A stretch of 64,000 bases of DNA from the NCBI GenBank assembly GCA_030248225.1, contig JASANE010028414.1:62001-126000 (forward strand), read 5' to 3'. The notes under the pieces are model-generated. The model was not told the DNA's origin and made no database searches. It saw only the letters and a list, made by a program, of their open reading frames with translations. This DNA is from Trileptium ribeirensis (taxonomy: Eukaryota; Nematoda; Enoplea; Enoplida; Thoracostomopsidae). The number at the start of each line of letters is the position of its first letter. The first letter of the stretch is position 1. Shown here one piece after another: positions 1 to 11,613 of this stretch. The position numbers and the translations under genes are program-made.

Positions 1-430
1 TCGGCTCCGAAGCCAATGTGCCGCAGCCCACGCCCCCTCCCCCCGAGGCGCCGCACACCCATCTTCTTCTCCTCCTCCCCGAGGCGCCGCATCCCCGTAC
101 CCCGGCCTCCGAGCTGTCGCACCTCTATAAGGCACCGCAACGTCCCTCCACGCCATCCGACGTACCGCACCCCCCTACAAAGGCGCTGCAACGCCACCCC
201 CCACCCCCCCGCAAGCGCTACACCTCATCCTCCGAGGCAGCGCACCTCCCCCCAAGGTGGTGCGCTTCTCGCTGCCAAAAGACACGACACCCCACCAAAG
301 GCGCTGCATCCCCACTGGCGCCGCAACCATCCCCAATGATGCACGACACCCACCAAGCCCTATGCGCCGCAGGCTATTCCCCCGAGTCGCCGCAGCGCCA
401 CCCCCCGTGAAGTTTCGCACCTTACCAGTC
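1..430. repeat. Degenerate C-rich minisatellite
   Basis: Imperfect units of roughly 20-40 bases built around a core like GAGGCGCCGCA followed by a C-rich run repeat from the window edge to about base 430. Examples of the core lie near 43-52, 81-90, 177-187 and 297-307. The strand is strongly C-rich and G-poor outside the core. Open frames across it are a by-product of this composition. The array continues off the left edge. Confidence 0.7.
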
Positions 431-1039
431 CGTACCCCCATGCATCATTGTCGCCTGTCCCAGAGTGCCGCTTGGGGCCCGCCCACCGATAGTTAACTTT
501 AAATCAAATTAAAAAGCTAGCTACATGGCAAGCACTGGGCAAGAAAAGGCTATGAAAAAATTTATTCAGCAACTAATTAAGCGGTACATCTCTTTTTATT
601 TAATTGTCTCCAGAATGAAACAAAAATAGGTTTGTCATATGACTGGCAACGAAATAATGTGGACATACACGTGCCTATTCTATTTACTAGAGAATACGTT
701 TGCCGAATATAACGCGACTTCAAGAATATATCTCTATTCAGTCAAAGCTGTGCTCTTAAAATTTTCCTTAATTTAATGCGCTTCGATTGTGCACTAAATC
801 TTACACATCTTGGGACGAAAGCATAAACATAAATAATCAAAGTTGTCTGTTTCCGATGAAGACCAAACATTGCTTCTTAAAAAGGTATATCTTCAAAAGA
901 AATTAAGAGCCTGCTTTCAAAAAATTCCAGGAAATTTCTTCGAAAAATGCACCAGTATTGGCACAAAACATGATTTCGAACCAGCATAGTCGATTTACCG
1001 TGTACATCCTCGAGCGTTTTTTCTTTGTTCCGCTGTCAG
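431..1039. other. AT-rich, nothing recognised
   Basis: No open frame of note and no repeat that I can match elsewhere in the window. Confidence 0.6.
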
Positions 1040-2040
1040 GTGTCAAAATGCGGTGTTTGTGCTCCATTTTATTACTCTTCAAAGAAGCAAGATTATTTTT
1101 ATCTTAACTTTCGAATTTTTTCCTATAGTTGACTTTACTTCAAAGCAAAATGATAAATGCCGATGACATTTTTTCGATTAAGGCACCGGTTCTGGAGTTA
1201 TAGGGATTGGGGTGTTATCACCAATATCGTTTCAACTTATGATCAGTTGTAAGTATCTCTATAATACCCTATCTGATCTTATATGTTTATTTACCACATG
1301 TCAGTCTATTATTTTTGTACAACAGGATCTTTCATTTGGTCTATATTTCACATGTACAGTGTGAGTATGGACAATGCATAACAGTTCTATGTAATAAGGT
1401 TGGCTTGACCGGTAATAAACTACGTTGTTGTTGTTGTTGTTGTTGAGCTACGTGGGTATAACGCCTCCATGGTTCGTCGGCCCAACATTCGAAATTGTAT
1501 TCTGAGGTTCTGGGCGGCTAAAAAGTCTTCGGACTTTTCGGGCATGGAAAACTCAATGGCGGTATTGGCTTTGCTGTGTGACATATGGTACCACGGATAT
1601 GGCGCCATCAAGGTTCGGGGTTAGAGAGCAAAATAAAGATTTTACCTCATTTTAGTATCCTTCACGGAAGCAAGATTATTTTTATCTTAACTTTCGAATG
1701 TTTTCTCTGCTTGCTTTTATTTCATAGTAAAATGACAAATGCCGATGCTTCCTTTTTATTTTTAGATTAAGGCTCCGGTTCATGGGACTTGGAGTATAGC
1801 ACCCCCGTGGTTCCTCAACTCAAAATTTGAAAATTTGTTCTGACTATCTGGGCGGGTAAATAGTTTTACTTAGGGGTTTTCAGGCATGGAAAACTCATTG
1901 CTGTTGTTGATTTTGGTCTGCGATCCATGGTTCTATGAGTACGGGGTATGGCGCCCCATAGTTCCTCGACCCAAGATTCCTAATTTTATTGTAACGTCCT
2001 AGGAGGCTGATAGCTTGCATTTGGAGGGGAGGGGGGTTGG
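1040..2040. repeat. Two tandem copies of a diverged two-part repeat
   Basis: A block with GAAGCAAGATTATTTTTATC and, about 110 bases on, GATTAAGGC(A/T)CCGGTTC occurs at about 1082-1195 and again at about 1668-1781. Each is followed by a second block containing CTGGGCGG and GGCATGGAAAACTCA, at about 1460-1615 and 1800-1895, and a weaker echo of its start at 1945-2040. The layout suggests an old tandem duplication of an approximately 590-bp unit. No protein similarity was seen. Confidence 0.55.
1424..1445. repeat. (GTT)n microsatellite
   Basis: About seven GTT units lie between the two blocks of the first repeat copy. Confidence 0.85.
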
Positions 2041-2215
2041 TCATGGGAAACTTATTTCCGATGTGAATTTTGTTCCAACTTGTGCGGTATGGTATGATAT
2101 CCTCATATATCATATCGACGTAGGAGAGCTGATTGGCTGTGCGGGCAAAAGGCGTAGGTGTACCTATGCTTCACTACGTTCTGCAATCTCGATAGAGTTT
2201 AGAGTTACTAGTCCA

Positions 2216-2525
2216 CGCTAATTGATTGTATCCCATAAAGTATGCCGTTTTAAAGCTGTACATAGGAAGGACAAAGATTGCACGGTATAAACTGCCTAAA
2301 ACGAAAAAAACCAAGCAGCTTCCGAAAGGACTTTAATCACGCTATCTAGAAGTTGACGGTGTCCGTGACACCACACATAAACGCTGATGGTGTCCGTAGC
2401 ACCATATATAATTGCTTAGGACACAGTGGCGGTGTTCTGTAGACTATAGCGTTAACTGCGTTGCGCAGGCTGTATGTGGACAAAATTTCCACGTGGTGGC
2501 AACTTATAACGTAAATGCTGCGTTA
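2216..2525. mobile_element. Partial copy of the hairpin-rich MITE found at 52.0 kb
   Basis: This stretch aligns by eye with 52252-52570: ACGCTAATTGA start, two hairpins of the form GGTGTC-loop-GACACC, then the shared CTTATAACGTAAA end next to TTA. The 5' terminal repeat of the full copy is missing here, so this copy is truncated on the left. It overlaps the separate inverted-repeat structure at 2261-2614. Confidence 0.6.
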
Positions 2526-2614
2526 CTTACTTGGAAACGGTATATAAACAGTCAATCAGTTGTTCTTTTTTCGTTTTAGGCAGTTTATACAGTGCAATCT
2601 TTGTCCTTCCTATG
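2261..2614. mobile_element. 354-bp element with 49-bp inverted ends
   Basis: The left arm (2261-2309) begins CATAGGAAGGACAAAGATTG. The right arm (2566-2614) is its reverse complement with a single visible mismatch. The arms enclose about 256 bp that contain the hairpins shared with the 52-kb MITE. A clear target-site duplication was not found. It may be a foldback element or a hairpin-type MITE that grew out of the 52-kb family. Confidence 0.65.
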
Positions 2615-3173
2615 CTGAGACTAAGCCTAATCCTCAAGCTAAACTTAATCATGAGAGTAAGCCTGAGACTAAACCTTAGTCTAAGCTTAAGACTGATACC
2701 AAAAACATAAGCCTAAGCTGTTTTTTCACTAAACATTGCGCTCCAATGCATCAAACATATCTAACCAAATTTCAAAATATTCAGTTTTTGTTTGCATTCC
2801 CAATGTCTGACTTTATATCATGTTACCAGGGCAATCAATTGAGATATGTCATAACTGTTAGATAGGACAATTCTTTTTCTCTAATGTATCCAAATTCGAG
2901 CCAAATCTGTCCATCCAATCAAACGTTATGGTCGAAACTGAAAAAAACCGAAATCCATATTTTTCAAAAATTTTCGACCCCTGAATTTAGGGGCTTCTCC
3001 TGCACCACTATGAGAAAATAGAGCCCTGAAACGTTTTCCGTTGGAAAAAGCGGAAAAACAAACCATTGGGAAAGGGGGTAGACGATATTAAGCAAAACTT
3101 TCGGGAAAAATTTACCAAAAAAGCCTATATGTCCCAAAAAGCCCAAAAGATAAGAAGAATAATTTACTATCAT
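2615..3173. repeat. Direct repeat, copy 1
   Basis: A 0.56-kb unit that starts with CTGAGACTAAGCCTAATCCT and ends near AATTTACTATCAT. It recurs almost unchanged at 3341-3901. The first 100 bases are themselves built from short alternating motifs (CTAAGC / CTTAGT), giving local dyad symmetry. It is not coding. Confidence 0.85.
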
Positions 3174-3340
3174 AATTTGCCGTTATTCAGCAAACGTCAA
3201 CAAATTTTAAATTTAACTCCCCAATATCAAGTTGCCCGATAAGATTATCTGGTGCAGTAATATTATATTTATATTTTTTTGGTCTACCGCGGGTAGCCAT
3301 ATTTCAAATATCTGAAAAAATACTAAATCTAAGGTTTAGG

Positions 3341-3901
3341 CTGAGACTAAGCCTAATCCTCACGCTAAACTTAATCGTTAGATTAAGCCTGAGACTAAAC
3401 CTTAGACTAAGCTTAAGCATGATACCAAAAACATAAGCCTAAGCTGTTTTTGCACTAAACATTGCGCTTCAATGCATCAAACATATCTAACCAAATTTCA
3501 ACATATTCAGTTTTCGTTTGCATTCCCAATATCTGACTCTATATCATGTTACCAGGGCAATCAATTGAGGTATGTCATAACTGTTAGATAGAACAATTCT
3601 TTTTCTCTAATATATCCAAATTCGAGCCAAATCTGTCCATCCAATCAAACGTTATGGTCGAAACTTAAAATACCGAAATCCATATTTTTCAAAAATTTTC
3701 GACCCCTGAATTTAGGGGCTTCTCCTGATGAACCACTATGAGAAAATAGAGCCCTGAAACGTTTTCCGTTGGAAAAAGCGGAAAAACAAACCATTGGGAA
3801 AGGGGGTAGACGATATTAAGCTAAGCTTTCGAGAAAAATTTACCAAAAAAGCCTATATTTCCCAAAAAACCCAAAAGATAAGAACAATAATTTAGTATCA
3901 T
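3341..3901. repeat. Direct repeat, copy 2
   Basis: Second copy of the 2615-3173 unit in the same orientation, separated by about 170 bp of AT-rich DNA. Differences are scattered substitutions and a 3-4 base indel near 3730. It is followed at 3901-4060 by a unique GC-richer stretch. Confidence 0.85.
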
Positions 3902-5149
3902 CGGGAGGCTATCCCTGAAAACGGGCGACCCTGATCTCGAAGACATCTCCTTTGGAGGTGAGAGATGATTGGGCGTCCAGAGACTATGAGGGCTATACCT
4001 TAAAAATGGTAGGGCCCTTCCCTGATTTCCTCCTGCTTCAGGAGGGTCGAATGTTCAGTAGTAATTTCTTTTAGCAAAGAAATTTGTTTCCTACATACAA
4101 AGGAATAATCTCCCAAATTCAAAATGTTAAGGATAACATTACTTTATATTCAGTACTTTGATTTTACAGGAAATATTTCTTAACAATGGTCCGAAGTAAA
4201 ATTTTAACAGTGTACAGAGGGTTTCAGATATGAAACGCTACTAAATGAGCGAACTGTTTGTCGCGGCTATATGCCATAAAAGCAAAAACTTGCAAATATG
4301 ACTGATCATTGGAAAATTAGGACTTTATTTTGCATCGTCTTGTTTTGATTTGTTGATGTACCGGACGAGCTAGGATTATTTTGCTCGAGAAACTTAGTGA
4401 TGGATTCCCATAGCCCAAAATTTTTGTTACTCACCGCGCGACTAATTAATACTTGTACCTTATCCCTAGCTCTTGCATCTTTATCACAAAAAGTATCCAA
4501 GCTCTGGCGTTCGGTAGATGCAATCTTACTAGACGCTGCACTGAGACATTTGGATTGAACGCTATTGCTTTTAAAAATAATTTATCCAAATGAGGCCGGA
4601 AGATTTTTAGATTCTGTTACGGAAAACACTTTCGCTCCTTATTTCGCAACCATATCTGAAATTTAGGCATGAAGTCAGTGGTACAGGCCTAGCACAGACC
4701 TACACAAGCACAGGAAAATCTTGACCCCAGTAGAGCCAGCCGTTCTAAAGCTATTATAACAGCGAAATGTAAACGAATCTTTGTTTAAAACATTGCTTTT
4801 GGATATGGGTTATTTACTCTGTAGGTTGGTCGACGTTAGGATTATATTGATGATATGCATATTATAAGTCTCAACCGACTGTCAAAATTTCCAACAAATA
4901 CAATCATCCTCAAGCTTTAGTAACAACTGCGATATCTAGGTGATTTATAGACAAAATTGGTTACCTTTGCTCTCTCGTTCAGAAGCTAAATGGTGTTATC
5001 GTACTACATGTTAGGTCTTCAGTTGCAATAGCTCATGTCAACGCATGTGAAAATTTTTATCGTGGCATCTTAGCGATTAACATGTTACAGACCAAATAAC
5101 AATATTCGGCTCGATTTTGGTCATAAACAAGTATTTGATTTACCCTGTT
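3902..5149. other. No gene recognised
   Basis: AT-rich apart from 3901-4060. A 64-codon open frame on the - strand (4306-4500) has no family resemblance that I recognise and no supporting context, so it is not called as a gene. Confidence 0.5.
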
Positions 5150-6444
5150 GAATGGAAAAAGAAACGTAATCGGATTCTGTCCATTCTTTGCTTGCCTTGT
5201 ACTTAACGCAACATCTTCATTTCCACCTTCTGCAGCTTCTTTGAGTCAGCAGTCGTAGATACCCAGCACTCAGCACCATAGGTCACACCTGATTATTGTT
5301 GAATATACTGTGCTCTTCGGTTTCAATGGAGTTCGTTAGGGGCCATCGCGCCACACGTGGCCGATATCCAAAGTTACAGGAGCGGATAGCTGGTGCTTCG
5401 AAGAAGTTTGCGTTTTAAATTTTCACGTTTGCTAAAATTTTCCGCGCGCCTTCGGTGCGAAGGGACCCATGGAGACGGGTGTGCGGAGCCTCAGAGGTTT
5501 CAGGCTACCTCCCAAGGGGAAGTCATCGATACCCCAAGCGGTTGGAGAGTTCAGTCCTCAAGGGAAATTATCCCCTCTGCCGCCATGAGCATGTAAGCAT
5601 TATGCCATATCTTCACTCGCTCTTCAAGGTTTTCGCGATGGCCATCGTTCATTGCAATATCATTCGTAAACAAGACAGCCCGTGGCGCTTTGGCGGTGAT
5701 GTTACAGGCTAGTACATCCATAATGAAAATATAGAAAACGACGGTAAATACTGATCCCTGGTGCAGAACATTTGCTATTAGGAACGGTCAAAAACGACCT
5801 TGCATTCATCGAAGGTTGTGCTGTGCTGCTTCATTACATGTCCTTGATATCTTCTATGTACACTTAGGGAGTTTTTTCCACGGAAACACGGTCATATGAG
5901 GTCTTTGGGTACAGTTCCGTAAGCTTTCTCTTGATAGACGAAAACCGCATCGAGATCTTTGTACTTCTCTCTAAACTTTTCCATCAGTATTCGCATGTTG
6001 AAGATTGCTTCTGTTGTGCTTTGTCCACTTCTGATTCTAAATTGGATATCGTCAATTGGAACGATCATTCGAATCTGCTCTCTGTGATGCGTTCATATGT
6101 CTTTATGGTGTGACAAAGCAGCTTTATGGTATGGTAGTTCTAGTAGTCTTGCGAGTCGCCGTCGTTCATATATATCCGTACGCGTTCAGTTTTACTCCAG
6201 TTGTCTGCCGTTTTTCGAGATTTCAGGCAGCTGTCCAGTATCCCCAAAGTGACTCAAACGCAACTTCTTTCAGAGCTGTCCAAGGCGCTATCCGAATGTT
6301 ATCTGAGCCTGTACTTTTGCTACTACCTATTGTCGAAAGATGGAAGAGAACTTTAGAATTCACGATTTCTTCTACAAGTCCTTCCACCAGCGTGTGAAGT
6401 TCTACCTGGTTTGTGGGTCTGTGGTGAAACACAATATACAGCAA
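5150..6444 (-). pseudogene. RTE-type non-LTR retrotransposon RT fragment, decayed
   Basis: Read on the - strand from about 6440 down to 5150, short stretches in changing frames match the reverse transcriptase of RTE-clade LINEs in order. These are a K/S-TG-DNI block (SKSTGSDNI, near 6300), FRIRSGQSTTEAIF (near 6020), a block like LDAVFVYQEKAYGTVPKDLI in place of the usual AFVDLEKAFDRVPR (near 5920), VHQGS and FTNDIA where the catalytic Y-A-D-D would lie (near 5690-5760), and the C-terminal tail YGAECW followed by MEMKMLR (near 5210-5280). Frames are interrupted many times, the catalytic motif is mutated, and no endonuclease or 3' tail is visible. This is an old fossil. The clade call rests on motif recognition only. 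Confidence 0.75.
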
Positions 6445-6596
6445 AAGTTCAAGGATATGAACCTATCGTCGTTGTTGTAATAAAAACCTATTTTAATGCA
6501 ATAACGCAGTAACCACGAAACAAGGTGATCTTTCTTTAGCAAAAAATTACTATAGCTTGCTAATCTAGAGCACATTGTGTATCTTGCTTACAGTTA

Positions 6597-7272
6597 TGCA
6601 TCGTTTACCTTAAGATGTGTCAAGCAGGGCCGGATTTTGTCACAGTCTTCCGCGGCTGTAAAGCCATGCTTGGCTAGCGACGATGTGACATTTTTGGGCC
6701 GAGCAAGACACTACAAATATATTAGCTAATAGTACAGCGAGGCTAATAAATTGTCCCAAGGGCTGGAATCGGCTCTAAAAGCCATAAATATATGACGACA
6801 ATAAAAAAATGGTAATTGGTGATACATATGGTCATATATTCGTAAAACATACTTTTTACAATATCGCATAATTTTCGTGTATGAAAGAGCGTGTTTTACA
6901 TATCTACTAGGTTGGCTTGTAAAAGACGCTTAAACAAAAATTTTGAAAATAGCGATATTTACGTATTTATTTTGCCTGCATTTATGCGTCTTGCTTTAAT
7001 TACTACTAATCTTGCCTTTTTGGGCCTAGAGCTAAATGTTTACCCTTTAAGACAGTCTGCTAAACTGAACGTAATAAATATTTTTAGTAGTCTATCCCGG
7101 CTATCAAACTCTGATACATAGACACTCCCGGGTCGTATAAACATACTAATATAGCTTAGCTATAATTTTATTTATGAAGTGTTGGTGTGGCTGAGCCTTT
7201 TTGTCACCAGCCCTAATTGGCGTTGTGACAGAATCTGGCCCTAGGTGCACACAATTTAAGGTAAATGATGCA
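6597..7272. mobile_element. MITE, PIF/Harbinger-like, with TTA target duplication
   Basis: The left end (TGCATCGTTTACCTTAAG, from 6597) and the right end (reading inward TGCATCATTTACCTTAAA, from 7272) form inverted repeats that continue imperfectly for about 50 bp, including GGGCC-GATT-TGTCACA. The element is flanked on both sides by TTA (6594-6596 and 7273-7275), the 3-bp duplication expected of PIF/Harbinger transposons. It is 676 bp long and has no transposase. Family members lie at 7390, 25.1 kb and 40.6 kb. Confidence 0.75.
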
Positions 7273-7389
7273 TTATATCTGCCGCAATCTGTTAGTGATT
7301 CCTGAGGTGACGAATTGAGAATAACACGTGTATGTGTCCATCTTTGAGTTGTGGAATAATAGCGGTTAAACCTACTTGTTGCAGAATTA

Positions 7390-7570
7390 TGCATCATTTA
7401 CGATAAGATGCCTGCGTTTGGTCCTAATCATGTCGCAAATTGTCCACATGAACTCAGCGTGACGAATGCATAATCCAGCTCGACTGTCGCTGACAAATAA
7501 ATACATAGCCTAGCTAGTCTGTTCAAAATTATGTCATTCGAGCTGGACTATGAATTCGTCACGCAGAGTT
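7390..7570. mobile_element. Partial MITE of the same family
   Basis: It starts TGCATCATTTACGATAAG directly after a TTA at 7387-7389 and shares with the 40.6-kb copy the inner words TAGCTAG, GAGCTGGACT and GTGACAAA. I could not find the matching right end, so this copy is truncated near 7570. Confidence 0.55.
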
Positions 7571-8418
7571 AACCAGGGCTGTGTTGTTTTAAGCCAGATG
7601 CTTTTAAGTCAGCGAAGATAACGCTAATTAAATACGGGAAAAGTTTACCAGATTTCGTGCCGCGGTTAAACAGAATCATAATAAATTTTAAATGGATGCC
7701 CAAACAAACAATATAGTGTGTGTAACTAACGGATTCGTATATTCATACTTTTTTATATATCCACAAGCGGGTAAAGGGGCTCGAATAATCTTGACAGGTG
7801 GTGCAAATAAAATTTATTTACCATATTTTTGGCGCCAATATCTTAATAGCCTTCACTCTTCAACTTTGTTAAATGTATAGTCATATGGCATATATAAGTG
7901 GAAAGTCCGACTTTGATACTAAGTATCATGAATGCTCATAGAGGTAAGTGTGTTACAACTGAGGTATTCGACCCTCTTGGAACAAAGCACCGACCCCTCG
8001 GGATGAAGCACTGACCTCCTGGCAGGTTTCCCAGCCCCCTTCCCACTTTACTGCGCTGAACTCATAGGTGCCGAATGTGCCCCACGCGGCTCTTTTCCGC
8101 TTCCCGCCAGGAGTCTCAAACCTAACCACACCCCACCTCCAAGGCGTCGAATACAACCCCGGGATCTCGAACATATACGAACATGATATATTTCCATTTT
8201 TACCATTTGTGTTGATACAACCATACGTACTCATAGGGAGTTAACCCCCTGAGGCCTGGACAAGGGGCGCACCCAGAATGTTGCGGAACCAGACTGTGAA
8301 AACTTTGTGCTAAGGGGAAGGGCGGTAAAAATTTTGAGTCGCGTGGCAAGCTAAGAAAACACGTCAAGGGGCGCAAACTAAAAACACATTTGGAGCATAG
8401 ACGCGAATAGGGGTAAGA
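7571..8418. other. No gene recognised
   Basis: 7571-7950 is AT-rich. 7950-8418 is GC-richer, with several short open frames in different frames and none that I recognise. Confidence 0.5.
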
Positions 8419-8666
8419 TGTACTAGGACCAGTTCTGGCCCTAAGAGATCCCATCTGCACCACCATTTTTCCTAGTGTGGTGCCCGGACAACCCCGGCTT
8501 CCACGACTCCCCGGTGATCTATGCGATGACCTAGGGGAACCGCTTAGCTTAGTGGGCTTCCGGCGGGTTTACCAGGGTGTTCGGCCTGGCCCATATATTG
8601 GCCCACGTGTCTAATTGTATGAAGGTCCACCGAGGGGGTAATAAGGCTGACTCGCCTTTCCCTCAT
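8419..8666 (+). repeat. GC-rich dispersed repeat, copy 1 of 3
   Basis: It starts TGTACTAGGACCAGTTCTGG and contains CCCGGACAACCCCGGCTTCC, GGTTTACCAGGGTGTTCGGCC and a terminal TTCCCTCAT. The same order of blocks recurs at 27989-28264 and 53110-53375, all in the same orientation. There is no shared open frame. It could be a SINE or the end of a larger element. Confidence 0.75.
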
Positions 8667-10048
8667 TATCCACTTAATCCCCTAAACGGGGTTCTCTGAT
8701 CCTAGTATGGCATTGGCGAGATTCCCCGTTGGTGTGTCCCTATGCACTATTGTCCTATTTCCAATCCTAGAGTGTCACACGACTGTCCTGAAATCTACTC
8801 TATAAGCACGCGTCACTCCTAACGGTCCTAGTCTGGGTATGCTCCCTAAATTTTGATTACTCATGATAACGCAGGGGCACTGAGGGCACTGTCAACATTC
8901 TAATTACGAGCATTATATGCCGGACAATGAGCTATGCAGAGCGATAGTTGGCTGTGGGTTGTTCGCGGTGGGGCGCTTCTGCAAATTCAAGTGAATGCGG
9001 ATACATTGCGGGGTACAAAGGGGTTGCCAATTCGGACCTCGAAGTGGAGGGATGCGAAGAACAGGGGTGAGCAGATCTCGGGTCAGCGGGCACCGAGTCG
9101 TGGACAGCTTGCTCGCTATAATGTAAAATTCACTTAGGTTCCAAGATCCCTAAGAGTTCTATCGAGTCTAGTTTCTAAAATTCTTATCAAGGTTAGAAAA
9201 TTGGGTGAAACTCCGAACTGCTTTGATAAATCATACACGGTTCAACTCGTTTACTGTTGAATCAATTTTTGTCATTCACACATTATAAACACCGCCCAAT
9301 CGGGGCGTACTGCAACCTATTTACAACATTTATATTACGACCGTATTGAAGCCGGGTACCATGCAAGATACCCCGACGCGGATGTTATGTCCCACTTAAA
9401 ATGATACACTCCGACAATATTCAAGTAAGTCGAGCCCCTAACTCTGTGGAGACGTCATCGATTCCCCTAGAATTTCCTGTTTCGCTCCCTTTCGATGAAA
9501 TTGCTGCCTACCTATCGGACCGCGACACTTTGCTCCCGAACACTCCAAATGAAAAGCAGAACTGAGGGTTCATACATTTTGTGCGTTTGCGACAGAAGCC
9601 GGAGCGGTCCGCGAACAATCTGACTCGGCCTAGCTTAGCTTTCGCCCTCAGAAATTCCGAGGGATGGTGCCAATGTGGATTCTCCCCGTAGTTGCACGGT
9701 TAGAAAACCCACCTCCCAAAAAAATTCAAATACGATTAGCTCACCGACAGCTCCAGTCCCTGTTTCATTCAATGCTCAACCAGTGAGCCTCTGAAAAACC
9801 TTTATCAGGTTCAGGTCCGCAGTCGTTTGCATCGCAAATTAACCAGCGAACAAAACAACAGCGAACGAATCGGGATTCGACGCTGTAGCTCGGTTTCAGA
9901 CAAACGGGGACGACTCGTGTCACCCGAGGATGCAAACGGCTACGTCCAAAAACCTTCCGATTACCACCTATGAATTTTGACTGAAGCTTGTTTAGCAGCA
10001 AGTTTTGTTTACCCCCTCGTATCATAAAAGTTTCATACCCCAAAAGCG
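8667..10048. other. Flank of the large LTR element, no gene recognised
   Basis: Moderate GC with no recognised coding region. The true outer end of the 3' LTR may lie somewhat left of 10049, because the other LTR is cut at this side by a deletion and cannot be used to set the boundary. Confidence 0.45.
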
Positions 10049-10995
10049 TGAAATCCGATGACCCGAAATAGTGTGAATTTTGCTGGACCCTAAGCACTGA
10101 GATGATCACCGACCGAGACAGTCACGGGTCGTCGCTTGTTGGGAGATGATCTGCAATATTCTTCGAAAGGGAGGGTGGAAGGCAGTCCGAACCCCATGAC
10201 CTGCTGAGGCGACACGCCAGGGGTAGCAGATGCCTTCTGTCAAGGACCGGAGTCACATGGCTCCCGGCTGCCGTAGCTGCACGACTTGGGGCGCCTGGGT
10301 TCTTTCTCTGTTTTATGAAAACGAAATGCAATCCCAAAAGTTACAGCAAACACCGCGGTGTATAGCTCAGAAAACACCAGAACCGCGACGATGATCGCGG
10401 CTGTCTCGACGCTTCAGTGAATTCGGGAAACACCAGCTTGTAAGGAATTTTAACGCCTATCGTTTACTTTTAGACGGGAGATTTTAATCCCCATCCTTAG
10501 CCTTCAGAGCATAAATTTTAATCACGAACAAGAACCTTAGAATAAAATTTTGATCATGATCAGTTACCTTAGAGTAAAGACTCAGTCCCTATCCTTAATC
10601 TTAGAGTAAGAATTTTGATCACTCCTCGGACCTGTGAACAGAGGAAATGTCCGAGGAGTGGGGAACCTGTCGATATAAGCGTGAGCACAAATTTGAACAA
10701 TTTAGCCTAGTCTAGAGAATTTTGACGGGGCCCGGCCTTTACGGGCGCGCGAAGCATCCTTCCGACGCTCCAACTGTCCGCAAAGGACGGCCCTTCGTAA
10801 GTTCGAAACATATATCAAACCAGGGGAGGCTCTCCACCGTGGGGGCACGGCGAGAAACCACCCCTGGCATACCTAAACGAAAAGAAAAAGAAAGAGAAAA
10901 ACCTATGCCAAACAAAAGTTCGAAAAGTGGCGACAACCGCCAGAACTTTAATACGAAAAACGTTGACTGGTCCCGATCGGGTAATCGGGCAGTCT

Positions 10996-11003
10996 CTTTT
11001 ATA
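10996..11003 (-). promoter_or_regulatory. LTR TATA box
   Basis: TATAAAAG on the - strand, in the element's sense, followed about 15-20 bases on by an imperfect CCCGAT/ATCGGG dyad. The TATA box and dyad recur at the same relative place in the other two LTRs (22779-22786 and 34249-34256), which supports it as the LTR promoter. Confidence 0.6.
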
Positions 11004-11448
11004 CTCCTCTTTGTCGCCCGGTCGCTCTCTGGCCAACTATCATAATTTCATATTTTAAAAATTTCGAAACCTTTAAACTGTCCAAAGAGGTGTCTCAACT
11101 ACACAAAACACGTTTGACAAATAGAACATAAGGCGGCTATAGACCAAAAATATAATAATATCATAATGCGGCGAACTACAATGAGCTTCGTCGGCTGGTC
11201 AACACGGCTCTACATTGACAGTCAGTCCCCTGTGTTTGGTATCCTCTGAAATCGTTTAGAATCGCCACTACAATATATATACAACACTGCTGCCCCTATA
11301 CGAAAACCATCAGCGTGCCAAATAATACGCCGACATATAACAACGGTACCACTGCCCCAGAGTGGGCTCTCATTAACACAGGTAGTCTGCCAGGGACATA
11401 GCATAGACTTGGCCGAAGGGTGCCAAGATATAGCGTAAACAACTAAAC

Positions 11449-11468
11449 CTCGCGCTGGTCGGCGCGAG
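11449..11468. other. Conserved 7-bp hairpin in LTR
   Basis: CTCGCGC-TGGTCG-GCGCGAG is a perfect stem. It is also present at 23231-23250 and, in the diverged LTR, at 34531-34550. An AGCGC...GCGCT hairpin follows about 30 bases later in each copy. Confidence 0.75.
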
Positions 11469-11562
11469 GCCTTCGACAATGGCCACATATAAAAGCGCTT
11501 TAGGCGCTGAAAATAATTAAAATTTTTTGTTGTTTTTTGTTTATATTTCAGGAACGGAAAGG

Positions 11563-11613
11563 AGCAGGCGGCCGGAGGCGGGATCATATCCGTGCCCTGG
11601 CTGGTCGCCTGCT
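11563..11613. other. Nested inverted repeat in LTR (possible structured RNA)
   Basis: The outer stem AGCAGGCG/CGCCTGCT encloses an inner GCC.../...GGC stem with a GGATCATATCC apex. Its counterparts are 23345-23395 and 34641-34696. In the diverged copy the inner stem is nearly perfect (GCCAGGG/CCCTGGC, then TGG/CCA) and the outer stem has changed on both sides (TAGTAG/CTACTA). Confidence 0.6.

Noticed and set aside
16..496. Several overlapping open frames on both strands (up to 130 codons)
   Set aside because: They arise from the stop-poor C-rich minisatellite; Pro/Arg/His-rich translations without any domain.
10722..11045. Open frames of 65-107 codons present in both LTR copies (also 22486-22828)
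   Set aside because: They are shared because the LTRs are near-identical, they occur on both strands at once, and the diverged third LTR does not keep them.
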